From Maritimibacter sp. REDSEA-S28_B5 (GTDB lineage Bacteria > Pseudomonadota > Alphaproteobacteria > Rhodobacterales > Rhodobacteraceae), in contig LUOO01000083.1 of the NCBI GenBank assembly GCA_001626765.1, positions 1 through 38,432 on the forward strand: DNA of 38,432 nt, in the 5' to 3' direction. Under the pieces are notes generated by a model. That model was given only the letters and a program-made list of their open reading frames with translations, was not told the origin of the DNA and did no database searches. Both the position numbers and the translations under genes were made by a program. Shown here in pieces: positions 6,783 through 15,047 of this stretch; position 1 is the first letter of the stretch, and the number at the start of each line of letters is the position of its first letter.

Positions 6783-7324
6783 GGCGCCGCCGCATCCTCG
6801 CGGTAACGGCGCTGGCCGTCACGGGCATCGCAACCGCCAGCGTCGCCGATCTTCCGACGAAACTGATCTGGAACGCCACCGCCAGCGCGCCCATCGGCTT
6901 CTACACGGTCGGGCCGGCCGGCGCGCTCGACGTGCCGGAGCTGGTCGCCGTCATGCCGCCCGAACCGCTGGAGCGATACATGGTCGAACGCGGCTATGTC
7001 GGGCGCGGCGTGCCGCTTCTGAAGCGCGTCCTCGGCCTGCCGGGACAGCGGGTTTGCCGCTTGCGATTCACGATCACGGTGGACGGGATCGAGATGGGCG
7101 AGGCGCTCGACCGCGACCGGATCGGCCGCGATCTGCCCGTCTGGCAGGGATGCCGGACCATCGGCGACGGCGAACTCTTCCTGATGAATTGGGAGGTCCG
7201 AGACAGCCTCGACGGCCGTTATTTCGGACCCATCCCCGCAAGTTCCGTCATCGGCCGGGCGGTCCCGCTCTGGACCGACGAGGAAGGCGACGGCCGCTAC
7301 GAATGGCGTGCGCCGACCCAATGA
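6779..7324 (+). CDS. traF: TraF-like S26 signal peptidase
   Basis: A 181-residue S26-family serine peptidase. One N-terminal membrane anchor (about residues 5-23) is followed by the catalytic Ser37 in NATASAPIGFY and the general base Lys82 in GVPLLKRVLGLPG, both in the usual TraF spacing. The C-terminal YFGPIPASSVIGRAVPLW box is also typical. TraF proteins of the IncP/Trb type mature the TrbC pilin and help make it circular, acting at the periplasmic face of the inner membrane (family knowledge). The matching trbC is present at 19773. The gene starts in the DUF2840 stop (ATGA). Its stop is directly followed by a 68-bp gap before the DUF736 gene. Confidence 0.92.
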   Translation: MRRRRILAVTALAVTGIATASVADLPTKLIWNATASAPIGFYTVGPAGALDVPELVAVMPPEPLERYMVERGYVGRGVPLLKRVLGLPGQRVCRLRFTITVDGIEMGEALDRDRIGRDLPVWQGCRTIGDGELFLMNWEVRDSLDGRYFGPIPASSVIGRAVPLWTDEEGDGRYEWRAPTQ

Positions 7325-7392
7325 CCGCTTCCCCATCGGCGGGAGCGGTGCCCGCCGATGGTTTTCCCAACCTCACCGCCAAGGAGACTGTC

Positions 7393-7740
7393 ATGCCCCA
7401 GATTGGTGAATTTGCGCGCGACGAGGCCGGCTTCATCGGACACTTCGGGACGCTCTTACTGCATCAGGACATTATCATCGTCGCGGCAGAGCCGTCCGAC
7501 GCGGAGAACGCACCGGATTATCGCGTTCACCTCTTCGACGGCATGAGCAACGAAACCGGCCCGGAGGTCGGCGCGGCCTGGAAACGCACCGGCGAGAAGG
7601 CTGGCGAATATCTTTCCGTGCTGCTGGACGATCCCACATTCCCGCATCCGATCCGCGCCAACCTGTTCCGCGACGACGACGCGGGCGCGTCGTGGTCGCT
7701 GCACTGGAGCCGCCCGAAGCCGCGCGACGAGCGGGACTAA
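7393..7740 (+). CDS. DUF736 domain-containing protein
   Basis: A 115-residue DUF736 protein. It begins with MPQIGEFARDEAGFIGHFGTL, the conserved family opening ('IGxF...GxxGxI.T'), and ends with FRDDDAGASWSLHWSRP. The family is small, probably beta-rich, and common in ICEs and conjugative plasmids of Alphaproteobacteria; its function is not known. The start at 7393 is set by AAGGAG at 7381-7386. The frame is open upstream to 7054 but only as a shadow of traF. The next gene begins 4 bases after its stop. Confidence 0.9.
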   Translation: MPQIGEFARDEAGFIGHFGTLLLHQDIIIVAAEPSDAENAPDYRVHLFDGMSNETGPEVGAAWKRTGEKAGEYLSVLLDDPTFPHPIRANLFRDDDAGASWSLHWSRPKPRDERD

Positions 7741-7744
7741 GGCC

Positions 7745-8653
7745 ATGCGATCCCGCGTCATCCCCGCGCTCAAAACCCTCATCCCGTTGTTCGCGGAAAA
7801 GCCGTCTCATCCCGTCGTCCCGCTGAGGCGCAAGACGGCCGGCGCGCGCCGCGCAGGTCAAGGGCGGCCATCGGCCGGCGCTTGCGCCTTGCCCTTGACC
7901 GCAGCGAGCACGCTGGCAGGCTGGCGTCGTGGCGGAGACAGGGCGGCATGGCGCTATGCCGTTCTGCTGACCGCCGCCATGCTGTCGCTCGGCGCGGGAT
8001 CGGCAATGGCCGTTGCGCAATCGACGCCGATGGTCCGACTCGCCGCCGTCGATCCCCACGCCGCCCACATTGCCGAAGCGGCGCGGCGCTTCGGCATCCC
8101 CGAGCACTGGATTGTCGCCGTGCTGCGCGCCGAAAGCGCGGGCGACGTGCGCGCGGTGTCATCGGCCGGCGCGATGGGGTTGATGCAGGTCATGCCCGAC
8201 ACCTGGGCGAGCCTGCGCATCCGTCATCGGCTCGGCCGCGATCCCTACGACCCGCGTGAGAACATCCTCGCAGGCACGGCCTATCTGCGCGAGATGTTCG
8301 ACCGCTACGGCAATGTCGCGGCGATGCTGGCAGCTTACAATGCCGGCCCCGGCCGCTACGATGAATACCTTGCGACCGGCCGCGCATTGCCACCGGAGAC
8401 GCGCGCCTATGTCGCCGCGCTCGCGCCGGTTCTCGGCAGCGAGGCTTCTCCAGATGCAGCGCCGCCACCGCCTGACTGGCGCGAAGCCCCGCTCTTCGTC
8501 ACGCGCCCGACCAACGCGCGGACTGCCGCCGCGCCGTTCGGGGCGCAATCCGGCGACGGCCGCGCAACCGTTCCGGTGCGCGGTCCCGTCGATGCGGAGC
8601 CGGAAACCGGCAACATTTTCGTGGCCCGCGCCGACGACGAGGGAGCGCCGTGA
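7745..8653 (+). CDS. Lytic transglycosylase (VirB1-like)
   Basis: A 302-residue SLT-domain protein. A long basic N-terminus precedes a hydrophobic export/anchor segment (about 71-90, ending AMAVAQS). The transglycosylase domain spans about 105-220, with catalytic Glu130 in VLRAESAGD, the AMGLMQVMPDTW motif, and AAYNAGPGRYDEYL. The enzyme would open peptidoglycan locally so the mating channel can cross the wall, as VirB1 does in type IV secretion. The C-terminal 70 residues are Pro/Ala-rich and unconserved. It is the last gene of the 4053-8653 operon. About 310 non-coding bases with candidate oriT structure follow. Confidence 0.92.
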   Translation: MRSRVIPALKTLIPLFAEKPSHPVVPLRRKTAGARRAGQGRPSAGACALPLTAASTLAGWRRGGDRAAWRYAVLLTAAMLSLGAGSAMAVAQSTPMVRLAAVDPHAAHIAEAARRFGIPEHWIVAVLRAESAGDVRAVSSAGAMGLMQVMPDTWASLRIRHRLGRDPYDPRENILAGTAYLREMFDRYGNVAAMLAAYNAGPGRYDEYLATGRALPPETRAYVAALAPVLGSEASPDAAPPPPDWREAPLFVTRPTNARTAAAPFGAQSGDGRATVPVRGPVDAEPETGNIFVARADDEGAP

Positions 8654-8966
8654 GGACGGCGATCCGGCGCACGGCGCGATCCGTTCCGGTGTCCAGTCAG
8701 GCAGGTTTGCGCCTGGCTGGAATCCCGGCGGGAAGGACGAAAAGGGCGGTAAGAAGGGAGGGCAAGATTGAAGGAACCGGCACCATGTCGGGCCGGTTTC
8801 CGAAATTGTTGTTGTCTGCACACTGGTTAGGCGGCCGTTTCCGGCACCAAGGTTTCGGGCGGCGGAGTGCCGCGATTTCGTGCAACGCCTTGGCTTTGCG
8901 GGATTTCGACCGGCACCATACCCGTCGATTGCCCGATTTTCCGCGATTTCGACCGCAGGCGCAGCC
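8654..8966. other. Non-coding gap with candidate oriT
   Basis: No supported gene lies here. The region holds two inverted repeats: 8693-8702 with 8711-8720 (10 bp, one G-T pair) and 8775-8781 with 8792-8798 (7 bp, perfect). They are separated by a purine-rich, G-biased strand (8721-8775). It lies immediately upstream of the relaxase gene, the usual place for an origin of transfer. A nic site cannot be assigned. Confidence 0.5.
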
Positions 8967-10655
8967 ATGAGCGCCGACGACGAAAACCGCTTTCGGCCAA
9001 GGCCCGGCCGCATCCGCTCGGACACCCCGCGCGCGGGCAAGACCAAGAGCTTTCTGACGCAGGCCAAGAAGATCGCGCGGCAGCAGCGCCGCACCTCGCC
9101 CCGCGTCGGTTTCGGAACGGCGGCGTTCACGCCCGCGACCCCGGCGTGTTCGGGTGTTGTCCTGTCGAGCGGCAAGGGCGTGAAGCGCGGGCGCGGCGCG
9201 GTCTTCGTCCGCACCCGCAATCTCGGCGGCGGCTGGCATCACCGGCAGCCGGGAGCGAGGCGCGTCATGGTCCAGCAGCGCTACATCCTTCACCCCGGAA
9301 AGGGCTGGAAGGCGCAATCCCATCTGCGCTATATCCAGCGCGACGGCACATCGCGCGACGGCGAGCGAGGGCAGCTTTATTCGCGCACCGAGGACTGCGC
9401 CGATGGCGACGCCTTCCTTGAACGCGGCCAGGACGACCGCCACCAGTTCCGGTTCATCGTCTCCCCCGAGGACGGGGCGGAACTGTCCGACCTCACGGCC
9501 TATACCCGCGACCTCATGGGCCGGATGGAGGCCGACCTCGACACCCGGCTCGATTGGGTCGCGGTCAATCACTACAATACCGGCCATCCCCATGTGCATG
9601 TCATCGTCCGGGGCAAGGACGATCTGGGCGAGGATCTGGTCATCAACGGCGACTACATCGTTCATGGTGTTCGCGAGCGGGCCAGCGAGTTGGCGACGCT
9701 GGAACTCGGTCCCGTTCGGGAGATCGAGCAGACACGCAAGCTCACCGCCGAGATCGACCAGGATCGTTTCACCCGCATCGACCGGGCCATGGTCGAAGAA
9801 GCCGACGGACGGTTCCTCGACCTGCGCCACAAACCGGGGGAGCCAAAGCGGCAGTTCGAGCGCACGCTTCGCCTGCGCCGGCTGTCCAAGCTGGGGCGGA
9901 TGGGCCTCGCCACCGAACACGCGCCCGGCATCTGGGAATTGAACGAGCGGCTTGAACCGACCCTGCGCGAGTTGGGCGAACGCGGCGACATCATCCGCGC
10001 CATGCAAAGATCGCTCTCCGCCGATGGGCTTGAGCGCGATCCCATAACCTTCCGCATCCATGAGGGCGCACCCGCTGCACCCATCACCGGCCGCGTCCTC
10101 GACAAATATCTCGCCAACGAGCTGGGCGACAATCTCACCGTCGTCGTGGACGGGATCGACGGACGGACGCACCACATCGCCAACATCGACCCCGCGCAGT
10201 TGGAGGACGCCCGGATCGGCGGCGTCATCGAGATCAGCCGGACCGAGGTAACGGCCCGGCCGTCCGACCGCACCATAGCGACAATCGCCGAGGACGGTAT
10301 CTATCGACCGAGCCGCCATCTGGAGCAGGCGAAGTTCGAGGGCCGCGTTCCGGGCGGCGACTATGAGGGCTATGTCGATGCCCATGTGCGCCGGCTGGAG
10401 GCGCTGCGCCGGGCCGGGATCGCGGAGCGGATCGACGGCGACCAATGGCGCATCCCCGAGGACTTCGAGAGCCGTGTCGCCGCCTATGATGCCCGCCGCA
10501 CCCGGCAGGCCAGCGTTCGCCTCCTGTCGGCCTTCGATCTGGAAAAGCAGATCGGCGCGGATGGCTCGACCTGGCTCGACCGGCGGATGATTCATAGCGG
10601 AGAGAAAGGCGCTGCCGTTCCGCGCCGCGACAGAAGGCGAAACCGTCAGTGGTAA
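8967..10655 (+). CDS. VirD2-like relaxase (DUF3363 type), C-terminus frameshifted
   Basis: A 562-residue relaxase that would nick oriT and pilot the transferred strand. The catalytic domain is intact: LRYIQRDGTSRDGERGQLYS with candidate nucleophile tyrosine(s), FRFIVSPEDGAELSDLTAYTRDLM, and the three-histidine HUH motif HPHVHV (His207, 209, 211). The DUF3363 region follows (about 310-560). The frame ends at 10655 with about 15 unfamiliar residues after WLDRRMIHSGEK. The true family ending resumes in the +1 frame and runs to 10836. So a deletion of perhaps 60-80 codons plus a frameshift has altered the tail. The N-terminal nuclease may still work. The start at 8967 is chosen because similarity begins at MSADDENRFRPRPGR. 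Confidence 0.88.
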   Translation: MSADDENRFRPRPGRIRSDTPRAGKTKSFLTQAKKIARQQRRTSPRVGFGTAAFTPATPACSGVVLSSGKGVKRGRGAVFVRTRNLGGGWHHRQPGARRVMVQQRYILHPGKGWKAQSHLRYIQRDGTSRDGERGQLYSRTEDCADGDAFLERGQDDRHQFRFIVSPEDGAELSDLTAYTRDLMGRMEADLDTRLDWVAVNHYNTGHPHVHVIVRGKDDLGEDLVINGDYIVHGVRERASELATLELGPVREIEQTRKLTAEIDQDRFTRIDRAMVEEADGRFLDLRHKPGEPKRQFERTLRLRRLSKLGRMGLATEHAPGIWELNERLEPTLRELGERGDIIRAMQRSLSADGLERDPITFRIHEGAPAAPITGRVLDKYLANELGDNLTVVVDGIDGRTHHIANIDPAQLEDARIGGVIEISRTEVTARPSDRTIATIAEDGIYRPSRHLEQAKFEGRVPGGDYEGYVDAHVRRLEALRRAGIAERIDGDQWRIPEDFESRVAAYDARRTRQASVRLLSAFDLEKQIGADGSTWLDRRMIHSGEKGAAVPRRDRRRNRQW

Positions 10656-10836
10656 ATTCACCGGAACCGTACGGCTATTGAGCGGCAAGTTCGCCATCGT
10701 GGAAAAGAGCCATGAGTTCACCCTTCTCCCGTGGCGGCCGGTCATCGACCGTCAGCTAGGCCGGGAGGTCATGGGCGTCGTGCAGGGCGGTTCGGTGTCG
10801 TGGCAGTTGGGGCGGCAGAGGGGAATAAACATATGA
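10597..10836 (+). pseudogene. Displaced C-terminal fragment of the relaxase
   Basis: Read in the +1 frame relative to the relaxase, this stretch gives RAATEGETVSGKFTGTV, then SGKFAIVEKSHEFTLLPWRPV, then REVMGVVQGGSVSWQLGRQRGI and a TGA at 10834-10836. This is the typical closing domain of DUF3363 relaxases (a '.SGRFA.I....F.LVPWRP.....LG......GG.V.W..GR.RG' pattern). It overlaps the end of the relaxase frame and has no start of its own, so it is a decayed end rather than a gene. Confidence 0.75.
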
Positions 10837-10864
10837 CCCAAAACATGCCTACATATAGCGCCCA

Positions 10865-11473
10865 TTACTTCTTCCCGACATCTAGCCGATCAAGGTGACA
10901 CGTAAGCAATTCCATTGCGGCATCTCCGCTTTGAAGGCCTATCATCACGGCGGTGCTGAGGCCATGAATAAGCCCTAGTAGAACGGCAGCTTCGCTATCT
11001 GCGTCGAGTTCGATATCAAACTCACCCAGCGCCTTACCCTGCCGAAATAATGACACAACACGTTGCAGTAACCGACTAGGCCCTGCCACGACCATGTGGT
11101 TCGGAATCTCTGGGTCCGTCTGCCCGAGGACCGCATAGGCTGTCCAAAGAAGATGAAACTCACGCCTCTGTCTGTCGGTCGGCAAGGCTTCGGCGAACAA
11201 CGCCCTCAAAGTTTCCTTTGCAGTCGATGCTTCTGGCAAACTAAGGACACGTTTCTCCCAGCGTTCGTTGCTCACGTTTTCCAGCATAGCGAGGCCCGAC
11301 TGCATCAGCCCAGCCTTCGTCTTGAAATAGTACTGCACCAGACGAAGCGAGATCCCTGCTTCGGCAGCGACAGAGCGCATGGAGACCGCGTGTAACCCGT
11401 CTCGTACAGCCAAGGTGACAAACGCGCCTAAGATCATTGATCGGCGCTCATCGTGGTCAACAGTCTTTGGCAT
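10865..11473 (-). CDS. TetR family transcriptional regulator
   Basis: A 202-residue TetR-type repressor. The N-terminal helix-turn-helix (about 12-55) includes FVTLAVRDGLHAVSMRSVAAEAGISLRLVQYYFKTKAGLM. The C-terminal part is the variable, helical ligand-binding domain. It is divergent from the MFS efflux gene at 11555 across 81 bp. A 16-bp palindrome at 11504-11519 lies between them, the classic layout of a local repressor controlling an exporter and itself. The start at 11473 has AAGGA upstream. The inducing ligand cannot be predicted. Confidence 0.92.
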   Translation of the reverse strand: MPKTVDHDERRSMILGAFVTLAVRDGLHAVSMRSVAAEAGISLRLVQYYFKTKAGLMQSGLAMLENVSNERWEKRVLSLPEASTAKETLRALFAEALPTDRQRREFHLLWTAYAVLGQTDPEIPNHMVVAGPSRLLQRVVSLFRQGKALGEFDIELDADSEAAVLLGLIHGLSTAVMIGLQSGDAAMELLTCHLDRLDVGKK

Positions 11474-11503
11474 CCACGGGTCCTTGGTTCCTGTATGTTT
11501 TTA

Positions 11504-11519
11504 TGATACGACTGTATCA
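11504..11519. promoter_or_regulatory. Probable TetR operator
   Basis: TGATAC-GACT-GTATCA is a perfect dyad with 6-bp arms midway between the divergent tetR and MFS genes. Its position suggests control of both. Confidence 0.65.
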
Positions 11520-11554
11520 CAAAAATCCAATTGTGTCTTCTGGTGTCGTAAACA

Positions 11555-12928
11555 ATGTCGTCAGCTCCCCCCACCATTTCACCTCGTCTCTGGATGGTCG
11601 CCGCAGTCACGGGGTGCGGCGCGTTCATAGCGATGCTCGATTCCACTGTCGCCAACCTCGCAATCGACGCAATCAGCAGAGAATTTGGAGCGCCATTGGA
11701 GGATGCGCAGTGGGTCGCTACCAGCTATCTCGTAGCGCTTGCGCTCTCACTCCCTTTGTCGGCGTGGCTCTCGCGCAGATTTGGATCGCGCCGCGTTTGG
11801 GTTGCTGCACTCCTTACGTTCGTGGCTGCGTCAATATGGTGTGCGCTATCGCGCGACATGGCGACACTAACCGTCGCTCGATGCCTGCAGGGGCTGTCTG
11901 CCGGTTTGATGGTGCCGACTGGACAGGCGATTCTCAGCGAGGCCGCCAATCGTCAACAGCTCGGCCGATTGATGGGAACGGTAGGTTTTGCGGTTGCACT
12001 TGGTCCCGCGCTTGGTCCGGGGCTTGGCGGGGTGTTGATTGACGGCCTGTCTTGGCGCTGGTTGTTTTGGATCAACGTGCCGGTAGGGATCGGCGCAGCG
12101 TTTGCCGCCAAATATGTGCTTCCACTGGGCGAAGCATCAAGCGCAGACCGGCTCGACACCACCGGGCTGATACTGATTGGGCTGGGCCTTCCGCTCGTGT
12201 TGTTTGGTAGCGCCGGAATCGGAGAATCGGGCCTTACTCTCTCATCGACCTCTTCGCTGGCAGTCGGAATGGCCCTTACTATGGCGTTCGTTATACATGC
12301 ACGCCGTTCACAGGCACCGCTAATCGACATTCGACTATTCCGGCGAGCAGGCTTTGCCGCAGCCGTAGGCACCGCGGGTCTTACCGGCGCAGCCATGTAT
12401 GGCGGCCTCCTTCTTATACCGCTATTTCTACAAGACAGTTTGCATCTATCGGCGACCGACGCCGGCTTGATGTTGTTCATGATGGGCATGGGAGCGGCAG
12501 TCGTCTTGCCAATGGCGGGCAACGTGACAGACCGCTATGGCGCTCTCGCGGTCAGTTTGATCGGCAGTGCCATCTTGTTGCTGAGCACGACAGCCTTCCT
12601 TTGGCCTTCGATGCTGTCGCTTGCATGGGCGCCACTGCTGTTTGCTCGTGGAGGCGGGCTGGCATTGGCTCAGATGCCTGCGATGACGGCGGCTTATGTC
12701 GCTGTTGGGAAGAATGAGACCGGCGATGCCGCTACAATTGTCAACATCGCACAGCGCATTGGTGGCGCTCTGGGCGCTATCACAACTGTCGTCGTTCTCG
12801 AGAAAGCCGCTAAGGCTGACAACCAGTTAGCATACGGTTGGGGCTTCGCTGTCTTAGTCACCTTCGCTGCCGGATCAATGGTTACGTCGATGCTCTTGAA
12901 ACGGCCACTGACACAATCCGAGAGGTGA
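11555..12928 (+). CDS. DHA2-type MFS efflux transporter
   Basis: A 457-residue major facilitator with many hydrophobic segments, fitting the drug:H+ antiporter-2 (EmrB/QacA) group. Diagnostic features are AMLDSTVANLA with the conserved Asp in helix 1, an LSRRFGSRRVW motif A loop (about 70-80), and the antiporter motif C GPALGPGLGG (about 150-160). It would pump a toxic organic compound or drug out across the inner membrane. No membrane-fusion (EmrA-like) partner is adjacent. The substrate is unknown. Divergent TetR control is likely. The region upstream of the ATG has no clear Shine-Dalgarno sequence. Confidence 0.92.
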   Translation: MSSAPPTISPRLWMVAAVTGCGAFIAMLDSTVANLAIDAISREFGAPLEDAQWVATSYLVALALSLPLSAWLSRRFGSRRVWVAALLTFVAASIWCALSRDMATLTVARCLQGLSAGLMVPTGQAILSEAANRQQLGRLMGTVGFAVALGPALGPGLGGVLIDGLSWRWLFWINVPVGIGAAFAAKYVLPLGEASSADRLDTTGLILIGLGLPLVLFGSAGIGESGLTLSSTSSLAVGMALTMAFVIHARRSQAPLIDIRLFRRAGFAAAVGTAGLTGAAMYGGLLLIPLFLQDSLHLSATDAGLMLFMMGMGAAVVLPMAGNVTDRYGALAVSLIGSAILLLSTTAFLWPSMLSLAWAPLLFARGGGLALAQMPAMTAAYVAVGKNETGDAATIVNIAQRIGGALGAITTVVVLEKAAKADNQLAYGWGFAVLVTFAAGSMVTSMLLKRPLTQSER

Positions 12929-12934
12929 TGAGCG

Positions 12935-13060
12935 TTGCCTGGTCGTTTAGCACACGGGATCGATCGCTCATCGGGAGCGCAGACATCGCCAGGCCCGCGC
13001 ATTCTTCTCGCGTCGCCCATCCAGACGCTCGCTGTCACTGAATATCTGAACCTCAACAGC
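12935..13060 (+). pseudogene. N-terminal fragment of a LysR-type regulator
   Basis: The frame reads GIDRSSGAQTSPGPRI, then LLASPIQTLAVTEYLNL, which matches the opening of the intact LysR at 15048 (MIDRPWGVPTSLGSRI, PLASLIQTLAVAEHLNF). Similarity stops after about 40 residues, within the first helix of the HTH, just where the AraC gene of the opposite strand ends. The nucleotide match is clearly imperfect, so it is an old relative and not a fresh duplication. It marks a recombination joint between the MFS unit and the AraC-SDR-LysR unit. Confidence 0.65.
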
Positions 13061-13957
13061 CTATCTGTAGCGTCCGGGCGAGATTCCCATAACGCGGCGA
13101 AACGTCGTGCTGAACGCGGCTTCGGACTCGTAGCCTACGGACAAGGCGATGACATTGACGCGATCGTCTGTTCGCCGCAGTCGGTCGGCCGCCAATCTCA
13201 TGCGCCAGTTGATGAGGTAGTCGAGCGGCGTTCGTCCCACCATGTCACGGAAACGCTCGGCGAAGCTGGTTCTCGACATGCCCGCAACGCCAGCGAGTTC
13301 GGCCAGGGTCCACTTCCGGCCTGGTTCGGCATGCATCGCTGCGATAGCTCGCGCAAGGCGTGGATCCGCCAAGGCGCCCAGCCAACCCGGCGTTTTAGTG
13401 CTTTCAGCCGCCATCCACAAGCGGAGAACCTGCAACAACATGATCTGGGAAAGATGTTCCGCCATCAGTGTGCCTCCCGGCGGTCGTGTCTTGAGTTCGT
13501 CTGCAAGTTGCTCCAGCGACCATCGCAGAACGGCCGCCTGAGCGGAAGCATCGTGAACATGGAGGACGGCCGGCAGGGCATCGAAAAGCAACGCTGCGTG
13601 ATCGCCCTCGAAGGAAAAGCGACCGCCGATCAAAAAGAAGTCGCCGCCACCATTATAGGAGGCGATACCGTCCACCGCCCGGTCGTAAATCGTTGGGGAC
13701 TCTATCGCCGGCAGCGACAAATCGGTCGCAAACTGGAAGGGACGGCCCCGCGTCAGAAGGAAACAATCACCGGCTTCGATCCTCTGAGGCTCCGAAGCGC
13801 CCTCGACCTGCACCCAGCACGACCCACGCATGACTGCGTTGAACTTGACCCCCTCATGCGCTGGAAAGCGGATCGCCCAATCGCCACCCGCTTCAAGGCC
13901 GGCACTGATCGCGCTTTTGGGCCTCAGCAAAGAAAGAACATCGGAAAGAGGGTCCAA
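13061..13957 (-). CDS. AraC family transcriptional regulator
   Basis: A 298-residue regulator with an N-terminal cupin-type sensor domain (about 1-180; family opening MDPLSDVLSLLRPKS and GDCFLLTRGRPF). A C-terminal double helix-turn-helix follows (about 195-295; WTLAELAGVAGMSRTSFAERFRDMVGRTPLDYLINWRM and VALSVGYESEAAFSTTFRRVMGISPGRYR). Domain order and the final GISPGRYR are typical of the group that regulates neighbouring oxidoreductase genes. It uses a TTG start at 13957, chosen because MDPLS is the conserved start. It is divergent from the short-chain dehydrogenase at 14062 and probably activates it in response to a small molecule. Confidence 0.92.
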   Translation of the reverse strand: MDPLSDVLSLLRPKSAISAGLEAGGDWAIRFPAHEGVKFNAVMRGSCWVQVEGASEPQRIEAGDCFLLTRGRPFQFATDLSLPAIESPTIYDRAVDGIASYNGGGDFFLIGGRFSFEGDHAALLFDALPAVLHVHDASAQAAVLRWSLEQLADELKTRPPGGTLMAEHLSQIMLLQVLRLWMAAESTKTPGWLGALADPRLARAIAAMHAEPGRKWTLAELAGVAGMSRTSFAERFRDMVGRTPLDYLINWRMRLAADRLRRTDDRVNVIALSVGYESEAAFSTTFRRVMGISPGRYR

Positions 13958-14061
13958 GGCAACAAGTCCGAACGATCAAGAAGGTTTTCTGTATTCTACA
14001 ACATGGAACGTTCGCCTTCCAGCGCCGATCTTCTGTTCATTGACGATAACAGGAGATACGC

Positions 14062-15033
14062 ATGACCAATAACCAAAACCCCCTTGGCTCCGGCTTCGGT
14101 GCAAGAACGACAGCTGGCGAAGTGCTCGATGGCATGGATTTATCCGGCAAGCTTGCCATCGTCACGGGCGGCCACTCCGGCTTGGGGCTTGAAACCACGA
14201 AAGCGCTAGCCAGAGCCGGGGCGACGGTGATCGTCGCCGCGCGCCATACGGCTTCGGCAATGGCCGCCATCGCCGACATTGGCGGCGTCAACGTCGAGCA
14301 ACTGGACTTGTCGAACCTGGACAGCGTGCGGTCGTTTGCCGACCGCATCCTGGCCGTAGGCACCCACATCGACATGCTCATCAACAACGCCGGGATCATG
14401 GCCTGTCCGGAGACGCGCGTTGGTCCGGGATGGGAGTCGCAGTTCGCCACCAATCATCTCGGGCATTTCGCGCTGACCAATCTGCTCTGTCCAGTCCTGA
14501 AAGGCGGCGCGCGCGTGGTGTCGGTGTCCTCGGCAGGCCACCATCTTTCGCCAATCCGATGGGGCGACGTTCAGTTCGAGCAGGGCTACGACAAATGGCT
14601 CGCCTATGCCCAAGCAAAGACGGCGACTGTTCTTTTCGCCGTTCAACTGGACCGATTGGGCCACAGTGAAGGTATCCGTGCGTTCTCGTTGCACCCGGGA
14701 AAGATCTTCACACCGCTTCAGCGGCATCTGACGCAAGATGAGATGATCGGCGCGGGCTGGCTCGACGAGAACGGCGATCCGGCCGATCCGTCGTTCAAGA
14801 CCTCCGAGCAAGGTGCGGCGACGGCAGTGTGGGCGGCGACTTCACCGAATCTCGACGGGCTTGGCGGCCTCTACTGCGAGGATTGCGATGTTGCCGGGCT
14901 TGCCGAAAGCGACGACGGCTCAATGGTCGGCGTGCGCGACTATGCCGTCGACCCCGAGGAAGCCGAACGGCTCTGGAAGTATTCGGCCGAGCTCATTGCG
15001 GCTTTTAATCTTCCGGCGATGACCGCTGAATGA
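14062..15033 (+). CDS. Short-chain dehydrogenase/reductase (SDR)
   Basis: A 323-residue NAD(P)-dependent oxidoreductase. The cofactor-binding TGGHSGLG motif is at about 35-42, NNAGIM at about 108-113, and the catalytic Ser and Tyr-x-x-x-Lys (AYAQAK) at about 155-190. The longer C-terminus (SLHPGKIFTPLQRHL and the ASPNLDGLGGLYCEDCD segment) points to the retinol-dehydrogenase/WWOX-like SDR subgroup. Many of these reduce or oxidise hydrophobic alcohols or carbonyls. The substrate is unknown. AGGAG lies just upstream of the ATG. The divergent AraC gene and the following LysR gene are likely regulators. Confidence 0.92.
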   Translation: MTNNQNPLGSGFGARTTAGEVLDGMDLSGKLAIVTGGHSGLGLETTKALARAGATVIVAARHTASAMAAIADIGGVNVEQLDLSNLDSVRSFADRILAVGTHIDMLINNAGIMACPETRVGPGWESQFATNHLGHFALTNLLCPVLKGGARVVSVSSAGHHLSPIRWGDVQFEQGYDKWLAYAQAKTATVLFAVQLDRLGHSEGIRAFSLHPGKIFTPLQRHLTQDEMIGAGWLDENGDPADPSFKTSEQGAATAVWAATSPNLDGLGGLYCEDCDVAGLAESDDGSMVGVRDYAVDPEEAERLWKYSAELIAAFNLPAMTAE

Positions 15034-15047
15034 GAGAGCAGTGAGCG

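Noticed and set aside
8650..8970. 106-codon GTG-started frame between the transglycosylase and relaxase genes
   Set aside because: Arg-rich, no domain or ribosome-binding site, and the DNA shows inverted repeats better explained as oriT.
8697..10745. 682-codon open frame on the minus strand opposite the relaxase
   Set aside because: It is a mirror frame of a GC-rich gene with strong third-position bias; the translation has no recognisable domain, while the plus strand has a clear relaxase.
12935..14065. 376-codon plus-strand frame over the AraC gene
   Set aside because: Only its first ~40 codons resemble a protein (LysR); the rest is antisense of araC.
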